A stretch of 20,411 nucleotides of DNA, taken from NCBI GenBank assembly GCA_003833135.1, contig QZLH01001527.1:1-20411 (forward strand), read 5' to 3'. The notes beneath the pieces were generated by a model, which saw only the letters and a program-made list of their open reading frames with translations, searched no databases and had not been told where the DNA came from. The stretch is from Oehlia diaphana. Its lineage: Eukaryota; Glomeromycota; Glomeromycetes; Glomerales; Glomeraceae. The translations under genes were made by a program, and so were the position numbers. Positions within the stretch are counted from its first letter, which is position 1; each line of letters starts with the position of its first letter. Below are positions 19,313 to 20,411 of the stretch, one piece after another.

Positions 19313-19586
19313 AATAGGCCAACCTTTTTTTTAAAAAAATTTTGTAATCTTGGTATTTGATAATGTAGACACGAAAAGAAAGCTTAAATAATAGCTTAAA
19401 TAATAAGCGATAAATATTTAAATAGATCAGTTCCCACAAACTGCGCCGTATGTAACAAAATCACATGCTCAAAAATCACATGCCCGAGCTTTTTTTGATG
19501 GATCACATTATGTTATCACGTGATATAATTTTACACAGATAATTTTGGCCAGAATTATGATGTAATTTTTAAATGATTAGGTCATT

Positions 19587-20191
19587 CAATCATTTAATCC
19601 AAATAACACGTGACCAGTCATTTGAGTAACCATGTTTTTAATATACTCCATACGCCCGTTAATAGTCGATCATTAGGAATACTGCGGTGACCAATAAGAA
19701 ATTAATGGCTACTAATATTAATATACAGTATTTCAATATTGAATGTCTCATAAAAATATTCGGTCACTAATATTCCTACATATTCCTAATTGATTGGACG
19801 ATAACGAGTTGATTATTACTTTCGAGTATCATTTTTATTTAATTTTGAATTAACGAAGAAATAATTTGAACATAATTAGTTTAAAATTTATTAATTAATA
19901 TTATTATTATCGTTTTTATTATTCATTATTATTATTAAGATTATATTATTATCATTTTACTTTATAATAAATTTAATATCAGATATACTAAGGTTAATAA
20001 ATAATCCAATGTAATGACATATTTCAGTTCGAGTAAGTTGTAAAATATCGTAACTACAAAATTTTATTGTAATAATGATGTCAAAAAAAAAAAAGATTTT
20101 AATATCATTTCTTTCTCTCTTTTTCATAAAACCTTTTTTTTTTTTATTAATAATTAATAACTTGTTTTCTAAATATTTCATTTTCGTTAAA
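19587..20191. other. AT-rich upstream region of the last gene
   Basis: Includes a CACGTG at 19607-19612, ATT/ATA microsatellite-like runs near 19880-19950 and a long T tract at 20132-20145. A minus-strand open frame (19957-20214) overlaps the start of the gene at 20192 and reads mostly Lys, Ile and Phe, so it is probably chance. Confidence 0.4.
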
Positions 20192-20411
20192 ATGTCCCAA
20201 ATAACGAATCCCAAGAAATGGACTACGGATGAACTTCTCGGAATTCTCTCTTATATCGAAAGTCATCCATTTGATTCATTGTCAGAGGCATGCAGAAAAG
20301 CAATAAAACATCTAAATATTGATAGAACTCATAAGAGCGCTTATTCAAAAATGACAAGATTAATTTACGCAATAAAGTTATGGTTGAATGATCATATAAA
20401 AAATGGTGAAG
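20192..20411 (+). CDS. 5' part of a SANT/Myb-like protein, cut by the window end
   Basis: An ATG at 20192 opens a frame that stays open for 73 codons to the window edge. It begins MSQITNPKKWTTDELLGILS and continues with SHPFDSLSEACRKAI, HKSAYSKMTRLIYAIKLWL and NGE. The K-K-W-T-x-x-E-L-L start followed by helices recalls SANT/Myb-like DNA-binding modules (Trp at the start of helix 1, further aromatic residues spaced behind it), which are common in Rhizophagus. Codon use and residue composition are clearly coding. The 3' part is missing, so the rest of the architecture is unknown, and the DNA-binding role is inferred. Confidence 0.7.
   Translation, partial: MSQITNPKKWTTDELLGILSYIESHPFDSLSEACRKAIKHLNIDRTHKSAYSKMTRLIYAIKLWLNDHIKNGE

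Larger units (their letters stand above)
18589..19586. mobile_element. Degenerate 1-kb element with diverged terminal inverted repeats
   Basis: The ends AATGACCTAGTCATT (18589-18603) and AATGATTAGGTCATT (19572-19586) mirror each other with one mismatch. Further in, 18663-18690 and 19474-19501 match at 26 of 28 positions in inverted orientation (CCATC, six or seven A, GCTCGGGCA then GTGATT). The sequence between these blocks has drifted. The layout fits an old DNA transposon with inverted repeats of about 115 bp. No transposase is recognisable inside. No clear target duplication was found, so the exact ends are uncertain. Confidence 0.55.

Noticed and set aside
1..20411. tRNA, rRNA or CRISPR array
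   Set aside because: No TTCGA-type B box in a cloverleaf context, no rRNA core sequence and no regularly spaced identical repeats were seen by eye. A covariance-model scan was not possible.

Overview
The window looks like nuclear DNA of an arbuscular mycorrhizal fungus, most likely Rhizophagus irregularis or a close relative. Four things point there: extreme AT richness with long A and T tracts; short introns (62-88 nt) with GT...AG ends and T-rich acceptors; a BTB-TLDc gene and a TKL-like kinase gene of the kinds that are hugely expanded in Glomeromycotina; and dense remains of mobile DNA. The organism call rests on recognising these families, not on a database search.

Layout. 1-721 ends in what looks like a Helitron 3' terminus (hairpin, then CTAG|T). 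910-2413 (+) is an intact two-exon BTB-BACK-TLDc gene. 2414-4100 holds no gene I can support. 4101-4270 (-) is a two-exon microgene for a 35-residue secreted peptide with a signal peptide and a Lys-Arg processing site. A diverged tandem array (4438-4900) lies upstream of its promoter. 5320-6250 holds short inverted repeats and TTGGAAG-rich repeat fragments. 6918-7257 (+) is a decayed RNase H domain of a retroelement. 7626-9185 (-) is a multi-exon gene broken by frameshifts. 9572-10350 is a cluster of palindromic elements, including a 206-bp MITE nested in a GC-rich foldback element. 11115-11580 may be another decayed gene. 12185-13098 is a 2.15-copy tandem repeat with a roughly 420-bp unit.

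13496-15325 (+) is a protein kinase gene of at least five exons, with a Cys-rich N-terminal segment and a complete catalytic core. 16155-17122 (-) is an intact four-exon transporter of the GPR1/FUN34/YaaH family. 18589-19586 is bounded by diverged inverted repeats (a degenerate TIR element). The window ends inside a gene starting at 20192 (+) that may encode a SANT/Myb-like protein.

The genes do not form a pathway. The BTB-TLDc, kinase and SANT-like genes are members of expanded families scattered among transposon debris. The transporter and the secreted peptide are the singular items. The most notable observations are the microgene with a dibasic, Asp-Ala-repeat peptide, the nested palindromic elements, and a strong excess of CACGTG sites.
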